From: Posidonia oceanica
Taxonomy: Eukaryota > Streptophyta > Magnoliopsida > Alismatales > Posidoniaceae
Length of the DNA stretch: 64,000 nt
Assembly (NCBI GenBank): GCA_037176725.1
Contig: JAZBRS010000026.1
Coordinates: 55,096,501-55,160,500, forward strand
Direction: 5' to 3'
The first letter of the stretch is position 1. Each line of letters opens with the position of its first letter. The position numbers and the translations under genes are program-made. Positions 1-11,465 of this stretch are shown one piece after another. The notes beneath the pieces were generated by a model. It worked only from the letters and a program-made list of their open reading frames with translations, had not been told where the DNA came from and did not search any database.

Positions 1-2081
1 GAAGCTGATGTGGCTGGAAAAGGATGAGAACTTGCATTTGCCACAGGGCCTGCTGAACTGCCTGCTGTTTCTGCCAGAGGGGGAGCTAAGTAAACTGACT
101 GTGGGGCCTCTGTTCTGACCACTGTTTCTACTGAGCTGATTGGGACTGCCTCTGTTGCATCAGACTGCTCCTCATCCGAGTAGTAGTCCTCAATACACAC
201 CCAATCCTCTACCGGCTCTGTGGCTTGGTAGTCGGTTGATCCTAGAATTCCTGCACTGGTAAAGTTAGTGAGGTCTCTGGGAATGGCTGGTGCACAATCT
301 CTGAGGTGGAAGCAGTGATCTTCTTCGAGCTTTGGTTCGTAGCCGAGGCCTTCAGACTTCCTCCGCTCCACTGCTACGATCGGCTCCGCGATCCCTTGGC
401 CGTGACGCCCGAGCGGCGTACCCTTTATGTAACCCCACCTGTGACATACATTCTCGACCATTCGAAAGGGGTTATTGTGAACGGTCAAGGAGTTGACACG
501 TTCGAGATCAGGAACGAAGTTAACTGGTTCGCACCGGTTAACGCAATATAGGGCTTCAGAAGTCTCGGGGTCAAACGGGATGGATTGTGAAGACACGGGA
601 GAGACTGCTTCAATCCGCTCCTTCTCAAAGTTCTCCGCCATGACGACAATGACATCATCGCCACGACGGTACTTTATCATTCGATGGAGGGTCGAAGGAA
701 GAACTTGATGCTTGTGAAGCCAAGGGCGCCCAAGCAGAAGATTGAAGTTAGGCCTCAAGTCGACGACATAGAATTCTACGTCGAAGACGACCGGACCGAT
801 AGCCAGAGGGATAATCAGGATCCCTAGAGCGTCATGGTGAGTATTGTCAAAAGCAGTCATTCCCTTCACGGCTGGCGTGATATCCTCGGCTTTGAATCCG
901 AGCTTGGTTGCTGTACGCAAGGGGCAGACGTTAAGGCCTGACCCGTTATCAACCAGAGTTAGGGGAATGCGAAAGTTTTTGAACTGCACCGTGACGAACA
1001 GGGGCTGGTTGTGATTAATCCCTGTCGGAGGCAGCTCATCACTCGTGAAAGAGATGACCTGGGGCTCCGCGATTAACCCAACCATACTCTCCAAGGCAGA
1101 AGGCTCAATGGACTGGGACACACGTGCAGCCTGGAACACGCGAAGAAAAGCCTTGCGGTGCTCGGCAGAAGTGTGGATCAAATCCCAGATGGAGATGTCG
1201 GCTTTAACTTTCTTAAGCTGGGAGGTTAGATCTGCTTTGGGTTGGCTTCTCCTAGCAGCTGGAGGGGTGATTGTAGCAGGTTCTACAGGGGTAGTGGCAG
1301 GAAGCTGGGTTACTACAGGCTGGCTAAGGGCTTGGCTAGCTACAGGCTGATCCGGGGTTGGATCTACTAAGGGTTGGCTTGAGGGTGGGGGCATAACAGG
1401 TCTAGGGTGAGTTGGCCTAGTTGCCGGTGCTGGGGGCCTATAAACCCTCCCCGATCGCGTTACTTCCGCGCACATTTCTGTGGCGTAGCTGTAAGGGACG
1501 CGATGGGTGTCCAGGGTCAAATCAATGACGACTGGAGCATGTGCTGCGAGCACAGGAGGGGTTACAGGGGGACCTACAGGATGTTGAGGTCTACCTAGTG
1601 GGTATGGTTGTTGGGGTGGGAAGGCTGGGGCAGGTTGAGGTCTGCCTAGAAGGTGTAGCTGAGGCTGCCCTAAAAGGTGAATGGGAGAGCTAGGCTGGGC
1701 TCTAGCTAAGAGGTGTACAAGGGATTGAGCCTGTGGGAGCATGGTGGGATGCGCGAGAGGGCGCTCCGGCCTGGCACGCGGTCGGATCAAATGGATTCCC
1801 GACTCGGAGCCGGCAACTGCCGCCAGATAGAGACTGACTGGGAAAGGCTCAGAGATGTCAGAGATAAGATCAGAGGGGTCCACTTCAGAAGTAGCAGGCC
1901 CAGAAGGAAAGACAGAGTGGATGCCTGAGGTTCCCGCCCCTCCTGGATAAGAGTGCTCCGGTAAAGGTTGGCGAACGATGCCAGAATGCGGGGGAACAGC
2001 TGGAGATGCAGATGCATGAGTGCGTGCTTGAGTGGAAGCCTCGTGCGTGTCGATCACAATCGTTCCCGATTCGATCAGGTC
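1..2081 (-). CDS. Pro-pol polyprotein, N-terminal part (element A)
   Basis: This is the aspartic protease and upstream linker of a Ty3/gypsy polyprotein. I translated it by eye from the gag end to the window edge and found no stop, so it is an open partial frame. It is in the same frame as the gag ORF and separated from it only by the TAG at 2082-2084. A proline-rich stretch comes first, then the retropepsin core. The catalytic Asp is at 948-950, followed by Asn, Gly and Ser (Ser codon 939-941), so the family DNGS motif is intact here, unlike in element C. The sequence aligns throughout with residues 1 to about 560 of the pol ORF at 39800-46270. The reverse transcriptase and integrase lie outside the window. 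Confidence 0.8.
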
Positions 2082-4202
2082 CTAAATTGCGCTCCGTAGG
2101 GAGAAGCAATTATCCGTCGAATGCCCGACACTTTGATGGAAATTGCAGAAGAGGTCCGGCCTAAACCAATGCGGCAGAGGGCTTGGTGGCGGACGAACCT
2201 CCGGGAACTTCAGGAGCGATGCCACCTTCGGCAAGATGTCTGTGAGTGGTTCCACCAGTGGGGTGAAATTTCTCCTCTCAGCGGGTGGTCTTCTTTGCCT
2301 TGGGTGTGAGCCTTGCTGGACCGGTGCGGCAGGATAGACCGGTCTAGCGGTGGTTGTGATGTGCGGTGTGTGCGGGTTCCTAGGTGCAGGAGCGTACACC
2401 ATCTGAGCTGGGGCAGGCCGAGACGGCAAGCGAACAAGCACAGCAGGAGAGTCGACGAATGCAACAGCGGGTTTCGACGAATCCTTCCTCTTCGAGCGGT
2501 TGTTGTTGCTGCCGCTGTTGTTGTTGTTGGAGGCGCTGCTGTTGGCACTGTTGCTGCTTATCACTGCCTGCTTAGCGAACGCAGAGAGAGCCGGGAAGTT
2601 GCCACTCCGCAAAGAACTCTCTACGCGCGCTCCAGCTTTGATTAGTGCCGCAAAAGTAGTGACTGGTTGAATGCTAAGCAGAGCTCCGAGAGACGGCTGC
2701 GCCCCTTTAATAACGATCTCGATAGACTCCTCGTCAGAGGGTCTATCTTGAACCTGGGAGGCAAGGGCGCGCCAGCGGCCGACGTACTCCCCGAACGGCT
2801 CGCCAGAGTTCTGCTTGATGGCGATCAAGTCCGCCCTCTTTGGGACAAGATCGAGGTTGAAGGAGTATTGCTCCAGGAACGCCTGACTGAGATCATTCCA
2901 AGTCTTGATGGCTGACATATCGAGTGATGTGAACCACTTGAGTGCCGGCCCGGTCAAACTCTTCTGGAACAAGCGGATCAGCAACCTCTCGTCAGCCTGA
3001 AGCTGAGCGAGATCACCGCAATACGCCTTCAGGTGTGCTACAGGGCAGTCCCTACCATTATACTTCTCGAAGTCCGGGATTTTGAACTTCGGAGGGAGTA
3101 CCGCCTCTGGAAAGCAGTAGAGGTCCCGGAATTGGTAGGTCTGGTGCTCAGTACCCTGCACTAGTCGTAGTGCCTTCTCCAAGACGTCCATCCGGTTATT
3201 GATGGGGTCTGGAATTGCTGCTGTAGGAGAGGGATCAGCAGGGGTAGTGAGCACATACGCCGAATGGGTCGCACCTAAGTGCTCCTCCGGATCTACCATA
3301 GCGTCGCCTGGTGGAGCAACGGGATGGCCGGCGTATCCATGCTGGGGGATAGTGTATGCAGGAGTGTATGCAGGATGCTGGACTTGGTGGAGAGGAGAAG
3401 AATAAATGCCATGCTGTGCTGGGATAGGGGGAGGATGACGGAGCGCCAGTTGCTGTACAGGCGGAGTGCCAGACAGCGAGCCAGTGAGGTACTGGGCTCC
3501 AGCCGGTCCAAAGGATTGACCACCAGGAGGAAGTGGAGCATGCTGTGCCAAGTGTTGTGCAGGAGGCGGTAAACGAGCCCCCATCGTCGGAACCGTGAGC
3601 AGTTGCGACGATGGTCGAGGCGGAGGTGCAGAGGTTGATGCAAGAAATGCAGGAACTGGCCTCGGAGGAACCTCAGGGATGACAGAGACAGGAGAAGGAC
3701 GAACTGATAGAGCCATGCCCTGCAGTCTCTGGGCGAGCTCCATCAGGTGCTGGTACTGAGCTTCGGGCGTCTCGCCAGTGGGGACGCTGAAGTGCAGTGC
3801 CGGCGGGGATTGAGAAACAAGTGGCACGGACACAGACTGTCCGGGAGGGAAGGATTCTACAGAAAGAGTCGCAGCAGCGGTGGAAGGGATGTCGAAAGCG
3901 ACGTATCCCTGGGACGGAGGGGGTAGTGGCGTCTCCGGAACGCGAGTAATGGTCGTCAAGATAGACTCGGCGACCGGATCCAGAGGAAGTGAGGCTTGCC
4001 ACTGTCCCGGGGTGTACTGAGAACCTAGAGACGTCAGAGGAGGAAACCCTGGCGTCGGAGGGGGAACAAGAGGGACAGAAGGAGCAACCGGAGGGGCCGG
4101 AACGGAAACACCCTCCGTGACAGGAGTAAAAGAAGGCTCACTGACGTACTGGGCCATCGCTGACCTAGAGCGTGTGAGAATAGGGCTGCGACGGGTACTC
4201 AA
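2082..4202 (-). CDS. gag: Gag capsid/nucleocapsid protein (element A)
   Basis: This 706-residue ORF encodes the structural protein that packages the element RNA into cytoplasmic particles. Residues about 20-330 are a long low-complexity region rich in Pro, Ser, Gln and Ala. Residues about 375-530 form the retrotransposon Gag domain, with a conserved Ala-Leu-Lys-Trp-Phe segment around Trp423. Then comes an Asn/Ser-rich linker. The end carries a CCHC-type knuckle in the Tat form C-x2-H-x4-H-x4-C (Cys686, His689, His694, Cys699). It is the only one of three gag 3' ends here with the knuckle in frame. It ends at TAG 2082-2084, where copies B and C have Gln codons, so gag and pro-pol were probably one reading frame and this stop is probably a mutation. 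Readthrough cannot be excluded. The start Met was chosen as the first in frame; a second Met 15 codons later is also possible. Confidence 0.92.
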   Translation of the reverse strand: MSTRRSPILTRSRSAMAQYVSEPSFTPVTEGVSVPAPPVAPSVPLVPPPTPGFPPLTSLGSQYTPGQWQASLPLDPVAESILTTITRVPETPLPPPSQGYVAFDIPSTAAATLSVESFPPGQSVSVPLVSQSPPALHFSVPTGETPEAQYQHLMELAQRLQGMALSVRPSPVSVIPEVPPRPVPAFLASTSAPPPRPSSQLLTVPTMGARLPPPAQHLAQHAPLPPGGQSFGPAGAQYLTGSLSGTPPVQQLALRHPPPIPAQHGIYSSPLHQVQHPAYTPAYTIPQHGYAGHPVAPPGDAMVDPEEHLGATHSAYVLTTPADPSPTAAIPDPINNRMDVLEKALRLVQGTEHQTYQFRDLYCFPEAVLPPKFKIPDFEKYNGRDCPVAHLKAYCGDLAQLQADERLLIRLFQKSLTGPALKWFTSLDMSAIKTWNDLSQAFLEQYSFNLDLVPKRADLIAIKQNSGEPFGEYVGRWRALASQVQDRPSDEESIEIVIKGAQPSLGALLSIQPVTTFAALIKAGARVESSLRSGNFPALSAFAKQAVISSNSANSSASNNNNSGSNNNRSKRKDSSKPAVAFVDSPAVLVRLPSRPAPAQMVYAPAPRNPHTPHITTTARPVYPAAPVQQGSHPRQRRPPAERRNFTPLVEPLTDILPKVASLLKFPEVRPPPSPLPHWFRPDLFCNFHQSVGHSTDNCFSLRSAI

Positions 4203-5468
4203 GCGGTGAGTCCTAAGAGGAGCTATCGTCGCAAATGCGGATAGCTCAGAAGGGGAATGGTCGCGAACTTAGTCGCAAAAAGGGCGTCAACGAGGGTCGA
4301 TACTCGAGCTCTGGCAAAGGGAAACTCGCTTACCGATCACGCTGACACAACAGAGGGAAATTAAGGTTAGAAATTAAAAGATGAATGCAAATGAGTTAGT
4401 TAAGTGGCATGAATGACATGCATGCTTTCTAGTATGCCCCCCTTTCCTAACTAGTGTTTCCTAGCAAGGTTGTCTACTCCGGGTATCCCTGGATGTACGG
4501 GTCACCGACTCAGGTCAGAAAAAGTAGGTCCCCTGTCTAACTCCCGGCCCAAAGCTCAGGTAATGACAGGGTGGTGCGTTAGTGGCCTCTACCCCGCCAA
4601 AGCGTGGGTGGTACCCTCTACTAACACCGACACGACCCTCGAACAAGGAGGGGACGGACCGACCAACTTATGCCATGCCCAAAGCAGTGGAACAAGAGGC
4701 CGGAACCGTCCTTCGCAGACTAGTAGGTGGACTCAGAGGAGAAGAATGCATGCCCTATATGATGCTTATGCAAAATGATTAGAGTTTTTTATCTTGCTCA
4801 TTTTATTAACCAAAGGGGGTGAAGGATTGTTTGTAGTCTCTAGTTACCCCTAGAAGTTTCTTTTACTTGCACTTTTTAGTTAATCATGGGGGGAGCAGAC
4901 AAGTTTCTACTATCCTAAGCATGGCAAGTGCAAAAGGGAAGAAAATCAGTCAAAATGGCAAGCAACCATCATACAACACAACAAAAGGCATGTTCATGGC
5001 ATGTGCGAGTGTTTGTGGGCATGATGGTGAAAAAGAAACATTCATCAAGTCAAAAAGCATGTGAGCATAGTATGTGCGTGTGTAGTGGCATAGCAAGAGT
5101 GTAAAAGAAGCATTCAACATCCAAAAAGCATGTATTTTAGCCAAACAAAGTATGTAGACATGTAATGTGCGAGAATTAAAGCAGTAATAAGCAAGTAAGG
5201 TAAGGCAAGGTAAAGGTAAGCAGACTGTAAAAGAAATAGGAGCGTAAGACAATAAGTAAGTAAACAAGCAAAGGAGCAAAGCTAAGCAAAAGAAGGCGCA
5301 AACCGAGGCAAAAGAGGTGCAAAAACCTAAGCAAAGTAGCCACGAAGCGACTTGCTAGGAGTTTGCACAGAAAAGCGAGCAAAACAGGCGAAGAAGGCAC
5401 ACAAGGCAGACAAAAGCGCAAAACAAGCGAGCGAAAAGTCGGGAACGAAAGCCGGAGTCTAGTCTAAT
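4203..5468 (-). other. Untranslated leader of element A (PBS to gag)
   Basis: This is the non-coding leader of the element RNA. It holds a block at 4499-4745 that is also present in leaders B (15117-15341) and P (27345-27605, opposite strand) with only scattered differences. The rest is low-complexity, rich in AAGCA and GCAAA on the plus strand, and diverges faster. I see no credible protein in it. Confidence 0.7.
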
Positions 5469-5485
5469 CCCCAGCGGAGTCGCCA
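5469..5485 (-). other. Primer-binding site, tRNA-Arg type (element A)
   Basis: On the minus strand the sequence is TGGCGACTCCGCTGGGG, one base beyond the CTACA end of the LTR. The first 11 bases are complementary to the CCA-tailed 3' end of plant tRNA-Arg(ACG) as I recall it. The Arg-primed PBS is typical of Ogre elements. Confidence 0.88.
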
Positions 5486-5486
5486 C

Positions 5487-8400
5487 TGTAGCGATCCCGA
5501 TCGGAATCAGGCTCGCTAAATATAGCAGCGATTGAGGTCCGAGGAAGAGGCTCAACTCGAAAACACTAGAAATCGAGGAGAAAAAGGAAAGACAAGACAA
5601 ATCAGAGTCGCCACCACGTCTATTAACGGAAGACGAGGAAAACAAGGGGAATGCGCGAATTAACGCGCAAAACCGAGCAAGAAACGCAAAGCAAAGCAAT
5701 GCAAAGGAAAACAAATGCAAACAAATGCAAATGAGATGACTCTAGCCAAGGATAAGAGCAGTACGGTCATTGCGGGCCAAAAGACAGGGTAAGGACTCCT
5801 GTTACGCGCGGGGAAGGTATTAGGCACCCCCGACACGCCCGAAAATCGGTCTTTCTAGGCTTACGCTCGCATACGCAGAAAAATGCAGGATTGAATGCCT
5901 ATGTGCCTATAAATGCCTGAATGAATGCTCAAGGTGTGCTCTAAGTGGGAAGAAACAAAGCAAAGAAGTAAACGTGCTCTCTAAGTGCTCAGCTACGCTG
6001 TCCGTGTTCCGAACCAGGCGAAACTTAGCTCGTGAGAACTCCAGATAGTAAGCATCACAGCCCTATATGCAAATGCAAGCGAGAAAACAAAACAGCGAGA
6101 AAACCATGCAATGCAATCGACATGCAAGGGAAAACGGCGCGAAACACGCAAAACGAGACGAGAAATGAGCAATGCACGCGAAACGATGCAAAAGAGCGAA
6201 AACGGTGCACAAAACAAGCAAGAAAGCAAGGCAGCGCACAAAACAAGACAAGAGAGCAGGAAGGCACGCAAAACAGGACGAGAAAACAGAATGGCATGCA
6301 AAACGGAGCGAAATAATAAAACCGGGACGCAAAACAGGCGAGAAAGCAAGGCGGCACGCAAAACAAGGCAAGAAAACAGAAGGGCACGCAAAACGGTGCC
6401 AAAACGAGAGCAGGCACGCGAAACGGTGCCAAAACAGCGAAGCAAAAACCTCAGAAAAGCCATGCAAATGCAAGAATGCAGAAAGAGATTAGAAGAGGCC
6501 AAAGGGGAGTCAAAACAACGTGTGTGTAAGAACAGACGTCGTTTAGGACCACTCAGAGTAGGTGTGAAGACCTACTGAGGGGAGAGGGGGCAAACGGAGG
6601 GATTACCACCTCTTTGCGACTGTTTCCCACTAAACCGTTCCACGGTGTGTCTCGCATGCTGCCCAAAGCTCGCGATGCGATCGGATCGTGGAAAAGGGGG
6701 AAGAAAGTCACATAAAGTGGCGAATCCAGGGAGAACGCAACACAAAACGCACAGGGAAACGCGAAACGAGGATTTGAATAGACAAGTAGAAAGGGGAAGC
6801 CTTATTCTACATGCTCAAAGAGACAGAAAGCGAAAACAAGGAAAACTGTGCAAATGGTATGCAAATGCAATGCAAGGGTTCAGGGGGACATACCTGGAAA
6901 TCTGGGAGCCTGATCTGAAATCTGTCTGGTCCATGCTGAAGAGCGCCTTGCCGCGGTCGCCTGGGCAGCTTACTTGAGGAGATCCAACGGCCGGATCAGA
7001 AGATATCGCAGCTTCAAGGCAGAAGGGCCAGAACAGGGGAGAATAAAAGACCTAGGTGTTCAGGAGGTCCTAGGGATGTGCAAAAAGGTCCTCCCAAGTG
7101 AAAGGGAGCTAAAAGTGCTTAGTGTGTGCAAGAAGATGCTAGAATGCAAGACTAGATGAGTGCAGGATGCATGCAAAAGCAAGAAAAGCAAAGAGAAGTA
7201 ACTTGGGAAAAACCAGGAGTTCAGAAAGCATTTTGAAAAGAAAGGGGGCTAAAAGTGCAAATTTCCCAGAAAACAGGGTTCCATGGGAAAGGTTTTTGAA
7301 AACAGGGGAAGATAGAGGTCTATTTGGCAAAAACTAGGCTCAGAAAGTTGTTTTAAAAAGAGGGTATGCCTTAGGAGAGTTTTTGAAACCAAAAAGGGGT
7401 CAGAGTGCAATTTTGAAAAAATTAGGGTCTAAAACGCAAATTTTCCAGAAAACAAGGTTCTGGGGAGTCTGGGAGTATTAGTGGAGGGTCTGTATGAAAT
7501 TTGGTAGGCATAGGAGCTAAAATGCAACCTAGGGGCAAAATGGTCTTTTCACATATTTTTAAAAAGATGCAAGGACCTATGTGTGATTTTGAAATTATGC
7601 AGGGGCTGAAAATGCAATTTAGTATGGAAAACATGCTCTGAAAATCAAATAACAGGACTGCAGTGCAATTTTTGGAAAGTATGGGGTTAAAAATGCAATA
7701 CAATAAGCTAAAATGCATGCAGCACAGTTACTGTCCATTTAAAATGGACCTAAATGCAAAAATGATAAAGCAGAGGGGCAAATATGCAATGCAGTATGCA
7801 AAAATTAAAAATAAAAGCTAAGTTCCTACAGTGCATGGACCTATATGCAAAATCAGAAACATGCAGGGACTTAGAATGCAATGCAGTATGGTAAAGTTAA
7901 TGCATTTAAATGAAATGATTTAGTGCAGGACTTACATGCAAAAAACGAAAACAGAGGGGCTAAAATGCAAAATAATATAACAGCACAACACAGTAAATGG
8001 ACCACATTGCAAATGCTGAAAAACATAAACAGATCATGCAATTTAATATGATTTTGATTAAAAAATGCAGCAGATTAAATGAAATAAGGACTAGAATGTA
8101 AAATGACAGAAACTTAAACCAAATATGCAATATTTACCTAAAAACTTTAGCTAGGACAAAATAAATGCACAGTAAAAGCTCCGGCACATGCGTACTGTAG
8201 CAGCAAGCTGCCAGCGCCCATGAACGCCGGCACAGGGGGCTTGGAGACGCGCAGACCGGCGGAGGTGCTGCTCCTAGGGCTGACGGAGGCAGGGCGGCGA
8301 TCGGCGAGGGACGACGATGCCTGGAACGCGCCAGAATGCTCGCCGGAGGTCTGCAGGACTTCTGGAACTCGGTCCGGCCGCTCGACGCAGCGGAGCTGCG

Positions 8401-11400
8401 TTCTGAAGACCGGAGGAGTCTCCTACCGTCTGTGCGGAGCTCCGGGGATCATGGGGGTCGCGCTCCGCTGGCCGAATCGTCGAGAAGACCGGAGAACGTC
8501 GCCGGGGAAGACGACCGGACCGGCGAGTCGAAACGGAACAGGGGGCCAAAAAAACCTATTCTAAAGGCTGGGGAAGCAAGAGAAGAGGAAGAGGAGGCTA
8601 AGGGAAAGAAGATTTACCGTTGTCCGCGTCTGAGATGTCCTCCCGACGTCGGTGGCTTCAGCAGTCGCCGGTGGAGGCCGTCCGGTCGCTGCGGGCGTCG
8701 TCCGTCGCTCGCGAAGGTTGGAGTGGCTTCAGAACGATCCTCCGGAGCTTCCCAGGTGGTCAGACGGAAGCTTCGCAGCTCGGGTGGTGATTTGGCTGAT
8801 TTGGGTTCACAGGTGACAGCCGGAGGCCGGGGGGGGTGTCTGCTGCTCGTCGGCTCGAATGGAGCCCTCCGGGAGGTTGCTGGAGGTCCGGCGAAGGGTT
8901 CCGGGTGGTCGGATTGGCTTTTGGGAGACTGTGGAGAGAAATTGGAGAGATGGTTGATTTCTGGACAGAAGGTGGTTCAAGTGTTTGTAGTGGAGTTCTG
9001 GGGCTGTGGTAAATGGTTTGGTTTGCTGTTTGGTGCTTCTGGAAGGTGATGGTTTGATGAACTTCTGGGTGGAGTTTGGGAAGGAGCTGCGGGCTGTGGT
9101 GAGGGGAATTGTTTGGTGGGTTGCGTTGGATTGCAGGTTGAGGTCAGGTGGTGTTTCAGAGTAGTTTAGGTGGTGAAAAGGCAATGGGAAATCGGGGGAT
9201 GAAGGCTGGCTGTTGGGTGAAGTTGGGGGAGGAATTGGGAGAAGGATGAAGGCTTGGACGGGGCTTGGTTTACTGGGAAAGGTGGAGGAAGTTTTTCTGA
9301 AGATTTCTGGATGGGAATGGGGAAGGCTTCAAGTGGGGATTGCTCTGGGATCCAGGTCTCTCTCCGGGATGCCAAGGCTCTCTCACGCTCTACTCTCACT
9401 GCTCTCTTCTCTCTGGAAATTGGGACGTGAAGAGGAGAAGGAGGGGGGTCGCATAGGTGGAGGAAATTGCTGGAATTTTGGCCTCTGCTTCGCTCTCAGG
9501 TCTGCTCTCTCTGGTTCTGGATTGTCACTCGCACTTGCTCACACCGGCACCACCGATTGAAAGGAATGAGCGGGAGGCTTATATCCGAAGCTGCTGCTGC
9601 TGGGCGCGAGCTGGGAATTCAAACTCGGCCGGCGATTACTGCAGCAGACGGGACGGGGCGACCGGCTCCGGATTTGGTGCTGAGATGGAGGAGGCGGCGG
9701 GCTGCTGTAGATGAAAGGATGGAGCTTCGAATTTGAACAATGGAGGGAAGGCTGTTGACGCAGCTCGCGGGAGAATCGGTGGAAAGAAAAAACGCAGAGG
9801 AAGACTGAGGAAGAAGAAGGGTGGGGAAGGCCGGACTGTGGGCCGAAGGAAAAAACGAAGAAATAAAAGAAAAGAGGAAACGGGCTGGATTGAGCCCAGT
9901 AAAGAAAAGAAAGAATGGAAGAGAAAAGTAAGAAAGAAAGAGAGGGTAGAATGGGGAAGAAAAATAGGAAAAAATAAACTAAAAATAGATGAAAATGCCA
10001 GAAGGATTGTGCTGCAGGTTAGGATTTTAATTAAGATTTTTAATGGTCATTTTGAGTTGATTATTGTGTTTTGGGCTTGATTAGGGTTTTAGGGTTTTGG
10101 TTTAGCTTTAAATTGGTTTTCACTTGATTAAGTGTTTGTTAAACCTTTTTTGAATTGTTTTAAAAATTGTATTTCCCTTGTTGGACACTTAGAATATTGA
10201 TTAGGATTTTTTTTAGGATTTATTTCGTATTAATTAGGGTTGGTTTTAGGTTCTTAAATTTTAGTCTTGTTAAGGTTTTTCTTTCTTAAGTCTTTTAAGT
10301 TATGTCTTGATTTTTTATTTATGGATTTTTCTTGAAGTTTTTAGTTGGATTTTTCTGGTTTGATAGGGTGTTTTTTAAGCTTTTCAGATGTGTTTTTCTT
10401 TTCCTTTTTTAATTAAGTTTTTTTGCTTGTTTTTCTTATGTTTATTAAGTTAAGTCTTTTGCCTTCTTTAATTACTTGTTCTAGTATTTGATTTTTAATT
10501 CTTCTTTTTGGGTTTGTTTTTTAATTCTTCTGATGGGTTTTTACCTTTGGTGGGTTTTGATTTTATTTTAGCTTTTTCCTTGATTTTTCAGTGCTTTCTT
10601 TTGATTTGTTTTGCATTTTTTAGTTTGCATGCTTGGTTTTCTTCTTAGCTTGCTTAAGTTAAGTTTAAGTTGTTAATTGCTTGTTTAACATTTTTGAATT
10701 GTTTTTCTTAGGGTTCTGATTTGTTTCTTTCATATTTTGGGGTTTTACAGATTTTTAAGGGTTTTGATGGATTTTTGCAAAAAAGGGGGAAAAGTAAAAG
10801 AGAAGGAGTAAAGAAATGGAAAGAGAGGGAGATAAAAAGGAAAAAGATAGGTTGGAGGAAAATGATTTTTAAAAATTCAGAAAAAGTGTTAAAAATAAAG
10901 TAAAAATAGGGATAAGATAGAGGAAGGATAGAAGCACAGAGGAGGCCCACAGCCAGACCAGAAAAAGGATAAGAAAGGGATGAAAAGAGAGATGATAATC
11001 AGGAGAGAGAGAGGAGAGAGAAAATGATAATCCCAGAGAGAGAAAAGGATAATTTGGGTGAAAGAGGGTCTTAATGGTCTTGGAATGGGGTGAAAATTGG
11101 TGAGTGGGTAGTCTAGGATTTGAAGTCTTGGGTCTGAAATTTTGGTTTGATTCTAAGGGGGTTTTGGAGGGGTTTCAAGGTGTAGAAAAAGGGTAGTTTT
11201 ACCTAAGTTTTCTAGGGTTTTTGGGAATGGGTTGGGTTTGGAAGTTTCTAGGTTTTTGGGTAGGCTTGTTGGGCTGATAGTGGTGGGTTTTCCTATAGAT
11301 TTTGGTTAGGTTTTGAGGTTGGGAAGGGGGGTAAAGGTTTAGGTCAAAACAGGCTGAATTTGAAGGGTAGAGAGGAGGATTAGGGTTAGGGTTTGGTTGG

Positions 11401-11465
11401 GGTTTGATCCAGCAATCACCAGGAGGGCTCCAAGGGTCCAAGCCTGCCAAGATGGGGTGTCAACA
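5487..11465 (-). repeat. 5' LTR of element A (5979 bp)
   Basis: On the minus strand it starts TGTTGACACCCC at 11465 and ends CTACA at 5487, followed after one base by the PBS. In element order it holds: a CT-rich patch (GAGA-type on the plus strand, about 10985-11045); a long A-rich stretch (about 10080-10720); a GC-rich module (about 8200-9750); a splice-donor-like GT at 8636-8637; a hairpin at 8187-8222; a region of alternating ATGCA words; a GT-AG intron-like block at 6572-6893; and a degenerate 30-bp minisatellite (about 6060-6450). It belongs to the same subfamily as B, C, D and F. No ORF within it looks like a gene. Confidence 0.92.
9577..9586 (-). promoter_or_regulatory. Candidate TATA box in LTR A
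   Basis: The minus strand reads GGATATAAGC. LTR F has a similar word at the corresponding place (25014-25023), but B and C have diverged there. The assignment rests only on this match and is weak. Confidence 0.25.

Larger units (their letters stand above)
1..11465 (-). mobile_element. Element A: Tat/Ogre-like Ty3/gypsy retrotransposon, 5' half
   Basis: Read on the minus strand from right to left, this is a 5' LTR (11465-5487), a PBS, an untranslated leader, gag and the start of pro-pol, which leaves the window at base 1. Its outer flank at 11466-11470 (ccagt) is the candidate target-site duplication; the partner copy would lie left of the window. The LTR is not preceded by the polypurine tract seen next to the C and E LTRs. 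That supports A being a separate insertion into the 3' region of element B rather than sharing an LTR with it. Confidence 0.85.

Noticed and set aside
5993..6578. Several overlapping ORFs of 94-169 codons on both strands of LTR A
   Set aside because: Same minisatellite effect; no domain and no consistent frame between LTR copies.
9733..10080. Lys/Arg-rich plus ORF of 115 codons
   Set aside because: Purine-rich LTR sequence read on the non-coding strand; no homology and no conservation of frame in B, C, E or F.
10080..10110. Telomere-like TTAGGGTTTTAGGG words in the LTR A-rich part
   Set aside because: Only one or two degenerate units in a T-rich background, present in each LTR; not an interstitial telomere array.
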